The notes: generated by a model not told the origin, from the letters alone. A stretch of DNA of 64,000 bases from Annulohypoxylon bovei var. microspora (GCA_022836615.1 MU405307.1:85408-149407); one strand, 5' to 3'; counted from the stretch's first letter, positions 47,766 to 60,170 are shown. Program-made: numbers and translations.

Positions 47766-47876
47766 TAGACTTAGCTCTGGATTAATATCTTCAGGCTGTA
47801 CCCGGTCCCATTGCTCCATCTACCTACTTGTCCCCAGGTACCCCTATACGCCATTCGACGAAGAACCGGAAGTCGA

Positions 47877-49353
47877 TTAGGACCCCAGATCATGACCACT
47901 CGAGTGACCTTGGATCAGCCGACGGACCTGGCCGCTTTCGTACCGAGTAGTGATTATTTCTACATGGCTTGTAGACGTATCATTCGGTTCTTGATTGCGA
48001 CGTTCCATATCCGAGCGAGCTGACTGACGACGACTTAGGCCTTCACCAAGAAGCGAAGGGGTGGGCGGGTCAATCGCGACACTTGTCAGTCTCGGCATGA
48101 TCATGTCCGTGAAATCCCTCGTGACGAAGTCCGCGTACGGGAGATCTCTATCCGAGTAGTCTCCGTAGCGCGAGACAGTTTCCGAGGACCACCAGAAGAA
48201 GGGCCACTTCCACCAATGCTGTCCGAAGACTTGGCGAAAGTTCTCCTTTGGGCCGAGCTGTAGTATTACTGGTCAGCTGACTATAGTATACTAAGAGTAG
48301 AGGAGTAACTGACATCCCAGGGGTTCTTGTCGAACGTGAGTAGTTGAAGGAGGTATCCGTCTGCCCATCGGTACTTGAAGGCGAGAGTCCACTTATCCTC
48401 CTATAAAATGAGTTAGTACGCACGAAACATCAGGATTGGCAGGTCTATTGACGAGGACTAGAATAAAAATTGGGAACGAACATTGAGCTCTGGTCCTACG
48501 CAGTTCCTACGCACTAGGCGTCCGAATGCACTGGGGGAGTTGTCGAGTAGGATAATGAAGACTACTATCGAACAGGAAATGATTGAACCAACGAATGGAG
48601 CTGTCCATCTTGAAGACGGGCTAGCAACGGCGGCTGTTGATATAGCACAGCTATATACGGCGTCCAGGGGCAAGAAGAACAGCACGAAGCAGTACGGCTT
48701 CAGGGTTCGCAGGTAGACTGTTGACCGAAGGTACACGCAGTAGTGGTCGTAGAGAGGAAGACAGTGACCCATATGGGTGCAGTGATACGCCCTATCAGAC
48801 AGGTCGAATTGACAGCCGAACGGACAACGTCGGGGTCGTCGACCTACCCACATGTGTCAGCATCGAGGAATTTGTATGTTTTAGATTATGACTTTATTAA
48901 CCTTCTTCATAGGGGAGGCGATCAATGAAGGATCTATCTTCCCACCGAGGAAGATCTGCCTGCATGATTCTCTTGGTGGAAGGGTTCTAAAGGTGGAAAC
49001 TGTTAGTTACAAACGATACGAATAAAAGGATAGATTAGATTGCTAACGTTGGGAGGCTTCCAATGGCGATCGCGGACCCTGGTTGTGACCAAAATCTGCA
49101 ACCAAGCGCCGAACCAGTTGGCCTTAATGATCGCCGAAAAGAAAATCATGCATAGTCCAAGATACCATTTCGCGGGAGAAACGGGTTCGTCGAAGCCAAC
49201 TTCGGTACGTTGGGGTGCCATGAGGGAGAGCCAGCAGAACTCGTAGTCATTGGCATAGGTGGCTAGGACGACGAAGAGGGAAAGCCAGAGAGGACCGAGA
49301 GAGAGGAAGCGATACACGCTGTGTCGGAGCGTATCCTCGTTGTAAAACGGCAT
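47877..49353 (-). CDS. Divergent DHHC-family (DHYC) palmitoyltransferase, five exons
   Basis: My model is complement(49353-49048, 48986-48902, 48843-48482, 48400-48314, 48257-47877), 1221 nt or 406 residues, all introns GT-AG (56-81 bp). Membrane enzymes of this family S-acylate proteins. The Cys-rich domain reads CPFGC, then DRAYHCTHMGHC, then YDHYC (163-166), so the core is DHYC as in yeast Akr1. The usual CxW(V/I)xNC(V/I)G downstream is replaced by CVYLRSTVYLRTLKPY. The family's C-terminal NPWDLG motif is at 277-282, restored by splicing. Hydrophobic segments lie near residues 15-35, 60-85, 170-190 and 210-230. The start at 49353 (MPFYNEDTL) is preferred over an upstream ATG because the upstream frame is only translated 19-bp repeats. 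The 48844-48901 intron is the least certain. Confidence 0.82.
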
Positions 49354-50946
49354 TGTGACGGATGCCGTTGGCGAAGGATGAGAGAGGTGTAGGAAGAGTG
49401 TCGTGAGAAGGAGGGAGAGTGACGAAGGGTAAGGAGAGTGATTGGGAGCGAGGAGAGTGATGGGGAGCGAGGAGAGTGATGGGGAGCGAGGAGAGTGATG
49501 GGGAGCGAGGAGAGTGATGGGGAGCGAGGAATCAAGAATGATTCCGAAAACGTGATCAAAAGTGTCAAACAGCAGTTCGAGAAGCGTAATTATCGTGAGC
49601 GTGGTGTCAAGATTGTTACGTGCCAGAATGGTGAAGAAGAGACGAGAAAGGAAGAAAAGAATACAGGTCGACAAATTCGTTTAAATAGACAAACCACTTA
49701 GGTACCTCTCTTCCTAGGAGGTAAGTACACTCTGCAACACTCCTAGGCAGGAGCGATAAATACAACTAGGAAACTACCAGCATTTATTTAAGTTGTGTAG
49801 GATTAGACCATGCTCTTTCTGAATAAGAGTTCAATTAGAGTTGAGAAGTATTCTCTAACTTCATACAGAAATAACCACCTATCCCTATTTGGCATACACC
49901 GCGGGAAATAACGACTGTGATCGGTTGCCCCTTTTAATGTGCTGCCCGGCGTGACATCCTTTTCGACTCAAAGAAGTACCTAGGTATTCACCGACTACAT
50001 ATGTAGGTATTCAATTAGGTAAGTCACTAGGTAGGTGTTCTATATAGTTAGAAAGATCGCACCTGAAAGGTACCTATCTTAACTTATATTATAGGTATGT
50101 ATATACCTCCTGTGATGTTGACGGGTCACGTTCTGTTTCGGAAGGAATTAGAGTCAGATTAGGGAAATAGTAACTATGTATAACGCCGACTTCCACAAAT
50201 CCCTTCGCGTTGTATAGACGTCCGTAATTGAATATTAGCTTATTTTTATTGAGGACTTGGAAGTAACAAGGCTTCTGGAATAGAAACTACGTTGACATTT
50301 AAAGTAGGTATTATCTGTTGCGCAACTATTGTAACTCATGACTGAGGCGAAACGAGCCGCTATATTATAAGGTAGGCACTGTCGCCCTTAATAAACATGA
50401 AAATAGAAATAGAAATTGAATAGAAATTTGTAGGATGAATTGATAAAATTCCAAGTAATTCTTACAAGGGTAGGCATTTATGGTAACTATTGCGTGTTAT
50501 AAAGCATCAAGCGCAAGGGGGTGGAAATACATATACGTAACGGACATGGTATTATAAGCACAGTTACCTAACCTAGCTTACCTCATGTATCAAAATCTCG
50601 AAAAATATGACTTGAAAATGAAAGGCAAAAAAATATAATAACTAATAGTTACTATACATGTAAGTTGTAAGCGTTGTTGTCGCCATTCAAGTCAATTAAC
50701 TTATTAACAAGCCTCCTATTCAATCGACGACGCAGCAAACCAACTTTCAACTTAACCAAGTTAAGCAGTATTTCAAATTATTAAATAATTTATGATATTA
50801 ACAATTCAAAAGTGCACATAATCTTCCCGCACTGTATGTACTTACACTGCCATTTGACGAGATAGCGGAAGTTGTGACATCGATCACCTTCAAATATGAA
50901 CCCAGAACTCATCCATCTGGGTCAATACTCAGGTACCCTGGGCGGT
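49354..50946. other. 5' flank of the palmitoyltransferase gene and AT-rich spacer
   Basis: It starts with a 19-bp minisatellite (49433-49530). The rest is AT-rich with ACCTAGGT motifs near 49985 and 50030. No gene is seen. Confidence 0.4.
49433..49530. repeat. 19-bp minisatellite (agagtgatggggagcgagg)
   Basis: Five tandem units, the first with one substitution (gattggg), about 80-180 bp upstream of the palmitoyltransferase ATG. Confidence 0.88.
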
Positions 50947-51833
50947 CTACTCTCTGCTAACTGACCACGTAGTCTGGACTTGAATACCTGTGTCTAGTTC
51001 CTTCGTCAACCCTCTCTCTGAACCGTCTCCGTCACTTGCTAGTGTCCCGCCGTTTCTTGGTTTTGCAACTCCCGCAACGGCATTCGCCCCTGTCCACCCA
51101 CCACCAATTGTCTGTAACGGTACTGCTATGTCGGCCGGAAGACGTTCGAAATTTTCGTTCCCGTACTTACGGCTCCGCCATGAGGAAGGAGTCATTGATC
51201 ATTCTTTTGGAAGCATCTTAGAAAGGTATGGCCTCATGAACGGGAAATTAGCGACGAGAATAGCCAGCTCGGGCTCCAGCACAGTCCATAACAATCCCAT
51301 TGGCAATGTCCATGTGGGGTCGGTGAAGGAAATGTCCATGAGAGACTTAAGGCGGATTATAGATATTGCTGTGATGCTGTGGACTGTCAGTCTACCTTCC
51401 GAGGAGTTTTTAAAATCGTCTTAATGGGTGTTGGCGGAGATGAAAATACTGACAAGAGACCAAGGCTGAAGGTGGCCGTAAGGCCGACACGTTGAGATGT
51501 TGGAAATTTCAGCTTCCAAATTATCGGAACCGGCATCAACAAGATCATGAAGTCCGTGACCATGTTTGTTGCCCCAGCGACAACATACACGGCATTACGA
51601 TCACCACAGGTACCTTTAATAAATGTATCCCAGTTGTACGCTAAAGGTCGGCAAAGGAGAAATGTCTCAAGGACCACCGAAACCATCCACAAGAAGACAA
51701 TAACCATAGTTACACGCGCGAACCATTGAACTGAGGATCCTTTGGCCCCGGATACGCGCTGATAAAACGTTAAGATAGACCACTTGGCGAACATCAGGGT
51801 AGTACCATAAAGTGCTTCAAAAGGAACGATAAG
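50947..51833 (-). pseudogene. Broken rhodopsin-type (Pth11-like) membrane receptor
   Basis: Two exons, complement(51833-51454, 51391-50947), with a 62-bp intron (donor gtcagt, phase 2). They encode the later part of a fungal rhodopsin-domain receptor: LYGTTLMFAKWSILTFYQRV, CRPLAYNWDTFIKGTCGDRN, TDFMILLMPVPIIWKL, then after the splice a helix and FTDPTWTLPMGLLWTVLEPE. The first helices expected upstream are missing, and I find no exon for them. In the same frame a TGA at 51199-51201 interrupts the cytoplasmic tail, which then continues as SMTPSSWRSRKYGNENFERL to a TAG at 50947-50949. CGA to TGA (Arg to stop) would be a typical C-to-T change, as repeat-induced point mutation makes. The gene is truncated and probably non-functional. 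The less likely alternative is an unrecognised 5' exon and a naturally short tail. Confidence 0.65.
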
Positions 51834-53156
51834 CTGATGGATAAATCGAATTAGTACTTGACAAAGAGGGGGGAGGGAGGATGGACTAATTTATGGAGTG
51901 CTGCTTAGGTACCTTAAGAGTAAGGACTGCATCTAGCATTCCCACCTCTTCTATGTGTCTACCAGTCCCACCTCGTACAACACCTATTCCAGCTTCAGTC
52001 GTGACTTCTGAGGTTCGGGCGCACGAGAAGGGGGAGGTGACTTACAAGCCCACTGAATACCGAGAGACGTGAATGTCAACAACTTGGAGAGGTGAGAGAT
52101 GACCCAATATTATCATATGGATACAGTCATACCAGAGCAATTAAGAGATATAGTTCTTGAAGATGAAAGCTCTCACTCTTTTGCCTTACAGAATATGCTC
52201 GTGCCACGCAAGAGAGAAAGGAGACGATGCCGAATACCGTGGATACAGCTAAGGGGCCGCCAGTTTCTGGCGTGTCTGGATGGCAATACACCATTTTCGC
52301 TAATTGTTAGAAATATCATGGAGCTAAGTTTTGGAAAGGATAAAAGAAAACTCAAAAAGAAGGTCATTAAAAGCAAGCATGTACATTATAGACCTTGAAA
52401 CGGTTCCATCGGCGAGGAAAACCGGCAAATACAATCGCGGTTTTCTCGGTTTTAACAAGGTCTCGAAATGTATGGTGGGCCAGGCCTTGAAATTCTGAAC
52501 TGATTTTCTTTAAAAAAGTGATTAAAAGCTTAAGGGTAAGATATCGTCCCAGAACCGTTAGCACAACTGATCTTAACCCTTTATAAATCACTCCCTTGAA
52601 ATAATGTTATGTGGCAAGCTTTTGTAAATATTTAACCATAACCTTCAAAAGTTATTTTAATACTTATTATTCGTAAAGGTTTATGAAATTTGTAAAACGA
52701 CATTTTAAAAAAGAAAACATATAATAATGAAACTGAGGTAAAAAAAACATAATAAAATGTAATTCTGACTGTATCGCGCACGGATGAAAAGACTATTGAG
52801 GTAACATTATTTCAGGGGTAAAGAGAAAAAGAATGGATATTAGTTGCTTTGCGGCGTAGACGCATATTATCATACCACCATGAGGCTGATTCGTCCAACT
52901 TCAGTCCTTTCCCGACGTTATCGCAAAATTACCGTTGGGTCAAACGGGTCTCAGCAAGCCAGAGTGGGGGTCTTTCTTTCCCAACTGCATTTACAATGCT
53001 TATTATACATACTACTACCCCGTCTTGTGGAACATCGCGACTTATCACCTCTTTTTCGCATCCTTTCATCCGCCCCCTCCCCTCTCTACCTCCCTTTCCT
53101 TCCCACACATACGCACGTACAATTTTCACCACAGGGAGTTTCTGTGTTTATATATT
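51834..53156. other. AT-rich spacer and promoter of the GMC gene
   Basis: About 1.3 kb. 52380-52790 is very AT-rich and may be mutated repeat DNA. A pyrimidine-rich stretch (53060-53110) precedes the GMC start. No gene is supported; a 99-codon plus frame at 52099-52398 ends in a lysine-rich tail without family features. Confidence 0.4.
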
Positions 53157-55114
53157 ATGGCTACCGTCGAAACTGCTTCCACTGCTGACTTAGACGCAGA
53201 ATATAACTACATCGTTATTGGAGGTGGAACATCAGGGCTTGTGGTTGCTTCGAGGCTAACTGAAGAGGAGGATGTTCGTGTCTTGGTCCTTGAAGCGGGC
53301 GCGAACCGTCTAAAAGACCCGAAGATCTCTATACAAGGCCTTGCTGCTGCTGTGTATTTTGACCCAGACTATGATTGGTGTATCACCACAGAACCTCAGG
53401 TATGTACAGTATTCGCTGAGTCCATAGCCTATGAATCGATACCTAACATGCAACGGCTGACAGGCAGGACTTAACAACCGCAGGCTAGCACAGCCTCTAG
53501 GAAAAACCCTAGGCGGATCTTCAGCGTAAGTGTAGGAGTAGATATTGGCACCATTAAAGCGCTAGCTAACTTGACCCGGATTCAAGTATCAACCTCGGGA
53601 TGGTCATCTACCCGTCTAAATCTGGCTTCGACACATGGGAAAAGTTGGGAAACTCAGGCTGGGGATGGGAAACTATGGAAAGCTACTTCCGCAAGTTCCA
53701 TACATTTACGGAACCTCAGCCAAAGCTCAAGAAAGAGTTCATGCTAGATTATTTGAGTGGCGCTCACGGCACAGACGGACCTATCCATATCTCTTACGGT
53801 AGCGAGGAAGGTTTTCCTCCCTTCGCCCAGGCCTGGCCGCGGGCCTGGTCTGCTCTATGCAAGCCCATCGACGGAGATCCTATCGCTGGAACGTCCATTG
53901 GGGCATTCAACAATGCTGCTTCGCTTCATCCAACAACTAGGGAGAGGAGCCATGCTGGAAATACGTACTTTTCCGACGAGATTTCTCAGCGGCCAAACCT
54001 TCGCGTCGTCACGGAAGCGTTCGTCGAGAAGATTTTATTTACCCAACAGACCGGCGGCTTCAACAAGCTTCGAGCCACCGGTGTTACGTTCGTTGCCAGA
54101 GGCGGTCAGATGCGACAAGTGTCTGCCACACGTGAGGTGATTCTAGCTGCCGGCGCAGTCAAGTCGACTCAATTGCTGGAGCTCTCGGGAATTGGCGGAA
54201 AGGGTGTACTTGCAAAGTATGGGATTGACTGCCTTCTGGACAATCCCAACGTAGGCGAGAACCTCCAGGACCACGGCTTCATACCATTTTCTTGGGAAGT
54301 AGCCGACCCGACAACGTCGGGCGATCAGATGCGCAACCCAAGCGTCGTTGAAGCCGTCATGGGTGCTTACCAAGAGGCTAAGGCAGGTCCCCTATCTGTC
54401 AACGCGCTCGCATCAGCCTTTTTCCCTCTCCAGGACCAAGGTCTCAAGCCCGTACCCATCAGCCAGCTCCTTTCAGAGCTTGGCCAGGCAGAGGTCGAGC
54501 CCAGAGTCCTCCGTGAACAAATTTGTGCCCCTGGTGAATGTTTGGCGCAATTTACGCTTGCGCCGTTTCAACTCAACCCTTTCCCTGGAGATTCTCCTTC
54601 CCAGATATTCGGCCTTGGCACCGATGGATTTTACGCTTCCATTGTAGCTGTTCTGAACCATCCCTTCAGCCGCGGATCGGTACATATACAATCAACAGAC
54701 CCACGCTCGCCACCTGTCGTCGACCCACGTGCCATGTCTCACCCGCTCGACCTGGAGTTACATGCGCGGCACGTATTACTTCTCGAGAAAATACGCGACA
54801 CCCCACCGTTACGAGAGCTATTCAAGGATGGTGGACGTCGTTTGCATAATGGCGGGCAAAGGGTTGAAACGTTAGACCAGGCTAAGGAAGCAGTTAAGAA
54901 CGGATACACGCCACATTACCACGTGTGTGGAACCGCAGCCATGATGCCTCGGGAGTCTGGCGGCGTGGTGGACTCAAAGCTAAAAGTCTATGGGGTGGAT
55001 GGCCTGAGAATCGTCGATGCTAGTATATTCCCACTGATTCCAAGGGGGAATATTCAGAGTTCCGTCTTTGCGGTTGCTGAGAGAGCTGCTGACCTTATCC
55101 GGACAGGTAAGTAG
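53157..55114 (+). CDS. GMC oxidoreductase (FAD-dependent, choline-dehydrogenase-like)
   Basis: Three exons, join(53157-53399, 53464-53525, 53587-55114), 1833 nt or 610 residues, with GT-AG introns of 64 and 61 bp. The N-terminal ADP-binding fold reads VIGGGTSGLVVASRL (20-34) with the ribose-binding Glu in VLVLEAG. The splice joins rebuild the GMC signature region (NNRRLAQPLGKTLGGSSAIN). The second signature lies near GAVKSTQLLELSGIG. Near the C-terminus, YHVCGTAAMMP supplies the catalytic His (about 547) and PRGNIQSSVFAVAERAADLI the partner Asn (about 590). I see no signal peptide, so it is probably intracellular. It oxidises an alcohol-type substrate that I cannot name; related enzymes include aryl-alcohol and choline oxidases/dehydrogenases and many tailoring enzymes. 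No pathway partners are adjacent. Confidence 0.92.
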
Positions 55115-57924
55115 TATTAGTAGTAAGAATAATAGTAGGGGAGAGAATGATACAAAATGAGCTATAGTTTAGCCATGTTCATTCTTATCTTCGCATACCG
55201 AAGGACCTCTGGCAATATATGTAGATATATATATCACATCATACCGTTATATTATTTCAGCTTCAAACCGTGGTATTTTTCAATAGATGTACTTGGCTGG
55301 TAGGTAATATACAGTATCTATCAGTCCCGGCCTTATGCAGAAGGAAGTTGCAGACGTTGTCGGCTTTTGCCGAGTTACATTGCCCCGGCACACCGGCACA
55401 CCGGCCCCACTATAAGGCGGAAGACGTAAATCCCAAAAGAGTAAGTGAACCGGGGGCAAGCGGAACACTGCCGCGATAAGTGTCCGTGCCATCCTGATGG
55501 ATTCACACTTGGGTTGCTTAGTAACATCGGCTTAAGTAATACGGCAACATTCGAAAGACTGGGGTTGATTAATAAATACTATTAGGCTTCGACATATGTA
55601 GGTATTTTCAAAGGCCAAGCCACCCTTGGTAGTTTGGTAGTTTCCCAACCGAATCCGCCTTCTTAATGTCTTAGGTATCTAACATCGTTGCCTTTATTAA
55701 CGCCGACGCTTTCTTCGCTGCGTTATTCGTTACCGAGTATGCTCAGAAGAAGCTTCACACGCACATCCGATAAAATTCACCGCCACCATAATTATTTAAC
55801 GACACAATAATTGACATATATCGTCATTAAAACTTTCCTTCGTTAGTGGTAGGATGCTTATTTATTATTAACACATTTTCAAATGCTTATATCATTGTTA
55901 ATGACGACTTACATCGCCAATAACTTAGCTCATTCAAGCTTACTTCCTCATGATGCAATAAAAAATATACCGTCCGACCTACGAACCTACCTACTAGTCG
56001 TTATCGTTTCTACCCAGCAGCGGCAAATACATGCAAAACTATGCTGAGATCCCTTGCCATTTACCACTTAATTACACTTTTCAAATAGCTGCACACTTAC
56101 AGAGCATAGATTACATAGGTTATATATTATATCCCAATCGCCTAACCTATTATATATACAACCGAAAGTGAAGAAAAAACGCAGGTATGTAAGGTACATA
56201 ACCTAGCATAATAATAATTCTTATTCGGGTTAAGAACTACCTTGGCTGTTTGCTGCTTGGTTCCTCATCTTCTTACAATCCTCCTACATAGATCAGTCTC
56301 GCCTCAAGAGACGATAACTTTAATTATTTACTTACTAATGCATATTTTATTTTATGGGCCATCACGGTGGGGTGGTGGGGTTATGGGATCGAGATCTTCC
56401 TAAAACACATACGGGATTTTAACATGGCTCCGATATTAAGCTTTTTCGAAGGGCTTGAAATATTCAGCCGACAGAATCGGATCGCATATGAAATAATCTA
56501 AGCAAGTGAAAAGACTAGTGTACCGAGAATGTGTTAAGCTAAAAGTAATCGTATGACACCTCTCATGCAATGCACTATTTTGTACGAAGTATTTCGATGC
56601 CTTTTCAAATGACCCTCTTCAAGTTGTAAGAGGGCTGGAGGGTTGTTTTAAATAGCGTATTGAGTAATTAAGGTACGCAAGTAGGTGGGTGACTTGGTAC
56701 CTGGATCTATGGGTTGAGACCCCTTTCTAATGTTCGATTGGATGCCGGCACGGGCGTGTGGCTTGATACAGATTTAGCGTCACTCGTTTTGTTTTAGAAA
56801 AAAATATTTACGTACAACATTTTCGACATTTGAGAGCTTACCTGGACAGCCGGACCAGAGCACGACACGCATGATGCGATAAACCATGCAAGGCTCGGTC
56901 CACCGAACCGACTCAGGCTGCTCATGGCGAACCCAACTGCCTGACATTTGCCGATCACTGAAAGTAGACCCAGATATCTAGGGCAACGAATTACCGAAAA
57001 GGAGGTCTGGGCTCTAGTGGTAGCTTCAATGGGTAAGTCTCATCCGAAAACAGCGCCACCAATTTTACTTGACAGGGTGTGGTGAAGACTGTCGTTACGA
57101 CGCCTCACCGCGCTGCCAATCGGGGAAAACCCCAAGCGACACATCTTATAGAAGACATTAGTCTCAAGCTCTCAGACACGAGTCTCCAAAACGAAGAATA
57201 CTAGTGTACCATGACACTCTTATACCTTGCCAGATCTCGCTAGGTGCTGGGTGCCGATCACTCGGGACTAAGGTCTTTCCCAATGCTAGAACATGAACTA
57301 GTACAACCCTAGAACCCACATGCCGTGGATTTCTTCATCCGTTCGACGACGCCAACGTGGCGGACACTTTACCTTATACTCAAGATCCGTACATGCCCTC
57401 AAGTAAAATTAGAACGTGCGATCGATTTCCAATGCTCGAATGAATATCTAATTGCTTTAGAAGGGGACCACGCAAGTAGGTCCTCATCGGCAGTGTAGGG
57501 AAGCGGTACAGGGCCAGGTCCTATCTTAGCACCACACTAGATCTTGCCAACCCGGAGATCTGTATCTTCTGTCGTTCTAGGTACTGTGGTAGTATTCAGG
57601 GGTTTCCCAAGTGGAACCAAGTGGAGTAGAGGTATTCATGAACGGGCAGGGACATACTTTGTCGGACCGGTTCTCTTGACATAATAGTTGACTTTCTCCA
57701 TCTCAACTTAGGGGTATGTTTTCGAGGTTTACTGTTGCATTGGTTAATATTTGTATATGGTATCATTAAGTTGCGTCGTTGCTGTTGTTTTTCTCCCGAT
57801 GGATTGTATGCCTTCTAGCTAAGTGTTACGCCCGTCACACACATTTCGTCACGGGCTTTCAGTTCCCCACCTATCACCTCGTGCGTTTCTATATATCGAA
57901 AGCCGCAATAAGGCCAGGTGCATC
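55115..57924. other. Gene-poor spacer
   Basis: About 2.8 kb of mostly AT-rich DNA with no supported gene. A G-rich GGTGGGGTGGTGGGG stretch lies near 56368-56382, and a more GC-balanced part (56830-57660) has no open frame of note. Confidence 0.4.
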
Positions 57925-59404
57925 ATGGCCACCGTCGAGAACCGAGGCCCGGAGTTGTTGAGAGTGTGTATCGCGTTGTTGACAACAACGGTGATAGCCA
58001 TCACTTTAAGATGCTACACGCGCCTAGGCTTAATGAAGGCCTTCGGGGCTGATGACTGGACGATGATGGCAGCAACGGTGCGTTTCTTTGGCAAGTGAGC
58101 ACTACCACAGCCTTCAATTCTGACGAAAACAGGTCTCGTTCATTCTCTTCTGCACATGTGCGATCACTGGCATCCATTATGGAACAGGGCGTCATTTTGC
58201 AGACCTGGAAATCCCAGACATCGAGAAGGCCATGATGGTATGAGAAACCGAACGCTTCCTACGAGCAACCTTGGGACCCTTTAGCTAAATATAATCAAGT
58301 ACTGGTGGCTGTGCTACATCTGGTATTGCCTTACCATGATTGCCTCCAAGATCTCCATTGGTCTTTTCCTCCTACGAATTGCCGTTCAGCGAATCCACCA
58401 CTATATCATTTACGTCAACCTACTACTGACAGTCGTCACGGGCCTGGTGTTCTTTTTCGTCACTCTTTTCCAGTGCAACCCAATTCCGTATTTCTGGCTC
58501 AGGTTTAGCGGTACCGACCAAGGAACATGCATCGACGTAAATATAATCGCCGCTCTTACGTACCTCTATAGCGCCCTCAACGTGATATGCGACTTTACTT
58601 TTGCTACTCTTCCTATAGTCTTAATCTGGGGCCTGCAGATGGACAAGAGAACCAAGATTGCCCTAATTCCGATTTTAAGCATGGGATGCGTGTAAGTGTG
58701 CTCATGGCGTTCTTGAGAGTTACAAGCTGATGAGTTTACGATCACAGAGCTAGTTCCGCCGTCGTGGTGCGTTTAGCGTATATCAAGGACTTCAAGGATC
58801 CAGACTTCTTATGTACGTAAATATAATACCTGTTGTGGCTTCCCCTTTTTCTCTTCTATTCTCTCTCTCGAAGACTCGTTGCTAACTTGAGGGAAAAGGG
58901 GCAACGGTCTATATCGCCGTCTGGTCGACGACGGAGCAAGGCTTAGCGATCACGGCAGGTAGTTTAGCCACTCTCCGGCCGCTATATCGAATTGCGGTGC
59001 AAAGGCTCGGCATGTGGAGTACAACGGCTGGAGTTGCTCACTCGGAGAACATGCCGAAGACGATCGGCAGTTCGGGTGTGGGAAAGCCTGGCGGTAGGTA
59101 TGGGAAAGGCAGCCGCGGCTACGGTGGAGGATACGACCTAACAACATTCGCTCAGGACGAGGAAGCCCAGGATAGCCGTCGCGAGGACCAATTGAAGATG
59201 AACAACGCAATCATTTGCACTACTGACATTACCGTCAAGAGAAGTAGCATATGGGGATCGTCAAAGGAGGATCGCTCGAGACATAACGAGAGTCAAGAGG
59301 AGCTACACCTTAAGTCATCGAAAGATACATTGAACGGTTCAAAGGCCGTGCCGAAGAGCTTTTTGGCGGATGGCAGAACTTCGAGGAACAGCGATGGCTC
59401 ATAA
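57925..59404 (+). CDS. Rhodopsin-domain (Pth11-like) integral membrane protein, five exons
   Basis: My model is join(57925-58077, 58133-58237, 58300-58691, 58748-58812, 58899-59404), 1221 nt or 406 residues, all introns GT-AG (55-86 bp). Seven membrane helices are expected; I can see ELLRVCIALLTTTVIAITLR, a helix after the first splice, YWWLCYIWYCLTMIASKISI, the helix VNLLLTVVTGLVFFFVTLF followed by CNPIPYFW, the helix around NVICDFTFATLPIVLIWGL, and one near LIPILSMGCVASSAVVVRL. Family landmarks are RCYTR, GADDW, FQCNP and AVWSTTEQGLAITAGSLATLRPLY. The cytoplasmic tail of about 130 residues is Gly/Ser/Lys-rich. Members of this fungus-specific group are putative receptors at the plasma membrane, some linked to host-surface sensing; ligands are mostly unknown. 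It is distinct from the broken relative at 50947-51833. Confidence 0.9.
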
Positions 59405-59699
59405 TTGAATGCCGGCAAATCTTGTGCGTAAAACCAAATTCGAAAAGTGCTTTAGTATTAAAAGTCGGACGTATACGTACGAGGGTATAAAAATAACATG
59501 ATACCCCATTTGTTTAAAAATTGTTAAATAATATAAAATTTTAATTATAATATTATAAGATTTTTCTTCGCAGAAAGCTGTTGGTTGGGAAAAGGTCCAG
59601 GAAAACGGGTGGAAAACGGGGTGGAAAAAAGGGTGGGAAAGGGGGTCAATAGGGTGGAAAAAAAGACAGAATCCGTCCGGAGGACGTTATCAGTCATCT

Positions 59700-60070
59700 A
59701 ATTGACTGATTTTTGACCCAACAGCTGATTGACTGATTGATTGATTGACTGACTTACTGACTGGTTGAAACCCTGGTTGAAAAGCTGGTCTAAAAACTGG
59801 TTGAAAAGCTGGTCCAAAAGCTGGTTGAAAAGCTGGTTGAAAAACAGGTTGACTTATTGGCTAATTGGTCAATTGATCGAATAGATGACTAAATACCTGA
59901 CTGTATACCTGACTGACTTATTGACAGCTTGACTGGTTGAATACCTGATCAACTGATTAATCTGTACGTACGTAAGTAAGTAAGTAAGTAAGTCAATCAG
60001 CTGTTCAACCAGTTGTTGAATCAACCAGCTTTTGAACCAGGGTTTCAACCAGTCAGTCAAACAACGGGTT
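59700..60070. repeat. Foldback element of GACTGGTTGAAA-type repeats
   Basis: The arm 59756-59789 is repeated in reverse complement at 60024-60057 with one mismatch, around a GTAA array (about 59968-59992). Several tandem 'gctggttgaaaa' units lie inside the left arm. A smaller nested pair (cagctgattgact) adds to the hairpin. Confidence 0.75.
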
Positions 60071-60144
60071 GAACAGCTTACTGACTTATTGGCAAAAAGA
60101 ACACATTCCCACATGGGGGGCTCCCACCGCCCCCCAAACCCCCG

Positions 60145-60170
60145 GACCCTAACCTAACCACTAACCCTAC
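60145..60170. repeat. Degenerate telomere-like (CCCTAA) stretch
   Basis: GACCCTAACCTAACC and then ACTAACCCTAC: four imperfect units of the fungal telomeric hexamer complement. Too short and degenerate to be a telomere; possibly interstitial. Confidence 0.5.

Larger units (their letters stand above)
46972..47876. other. Intergenic with a structured triple repeat and G-rich tract
   Basis: It holds three 73-75 bp repeats with internal hairpins (47404-47625) and a purine/G-rich tract (47697-47765) between the convergent secreted-protein and palmitoyltransferase genes. A 99-codon minus-strand frame spans the repeats, so repeat-encoded peptide is possible but unsupported. Confidence 0.5.

Noticed and set aside
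50990..51424. 144-codon plus-strand frame
   Set aside because: Antisense to the receptor pseudogene, whose translation matches a known family.
60145..60170. True telomere
   Set aside because: Only four degenerate CCCTAA-like units, with several kb of further sequence on the right.
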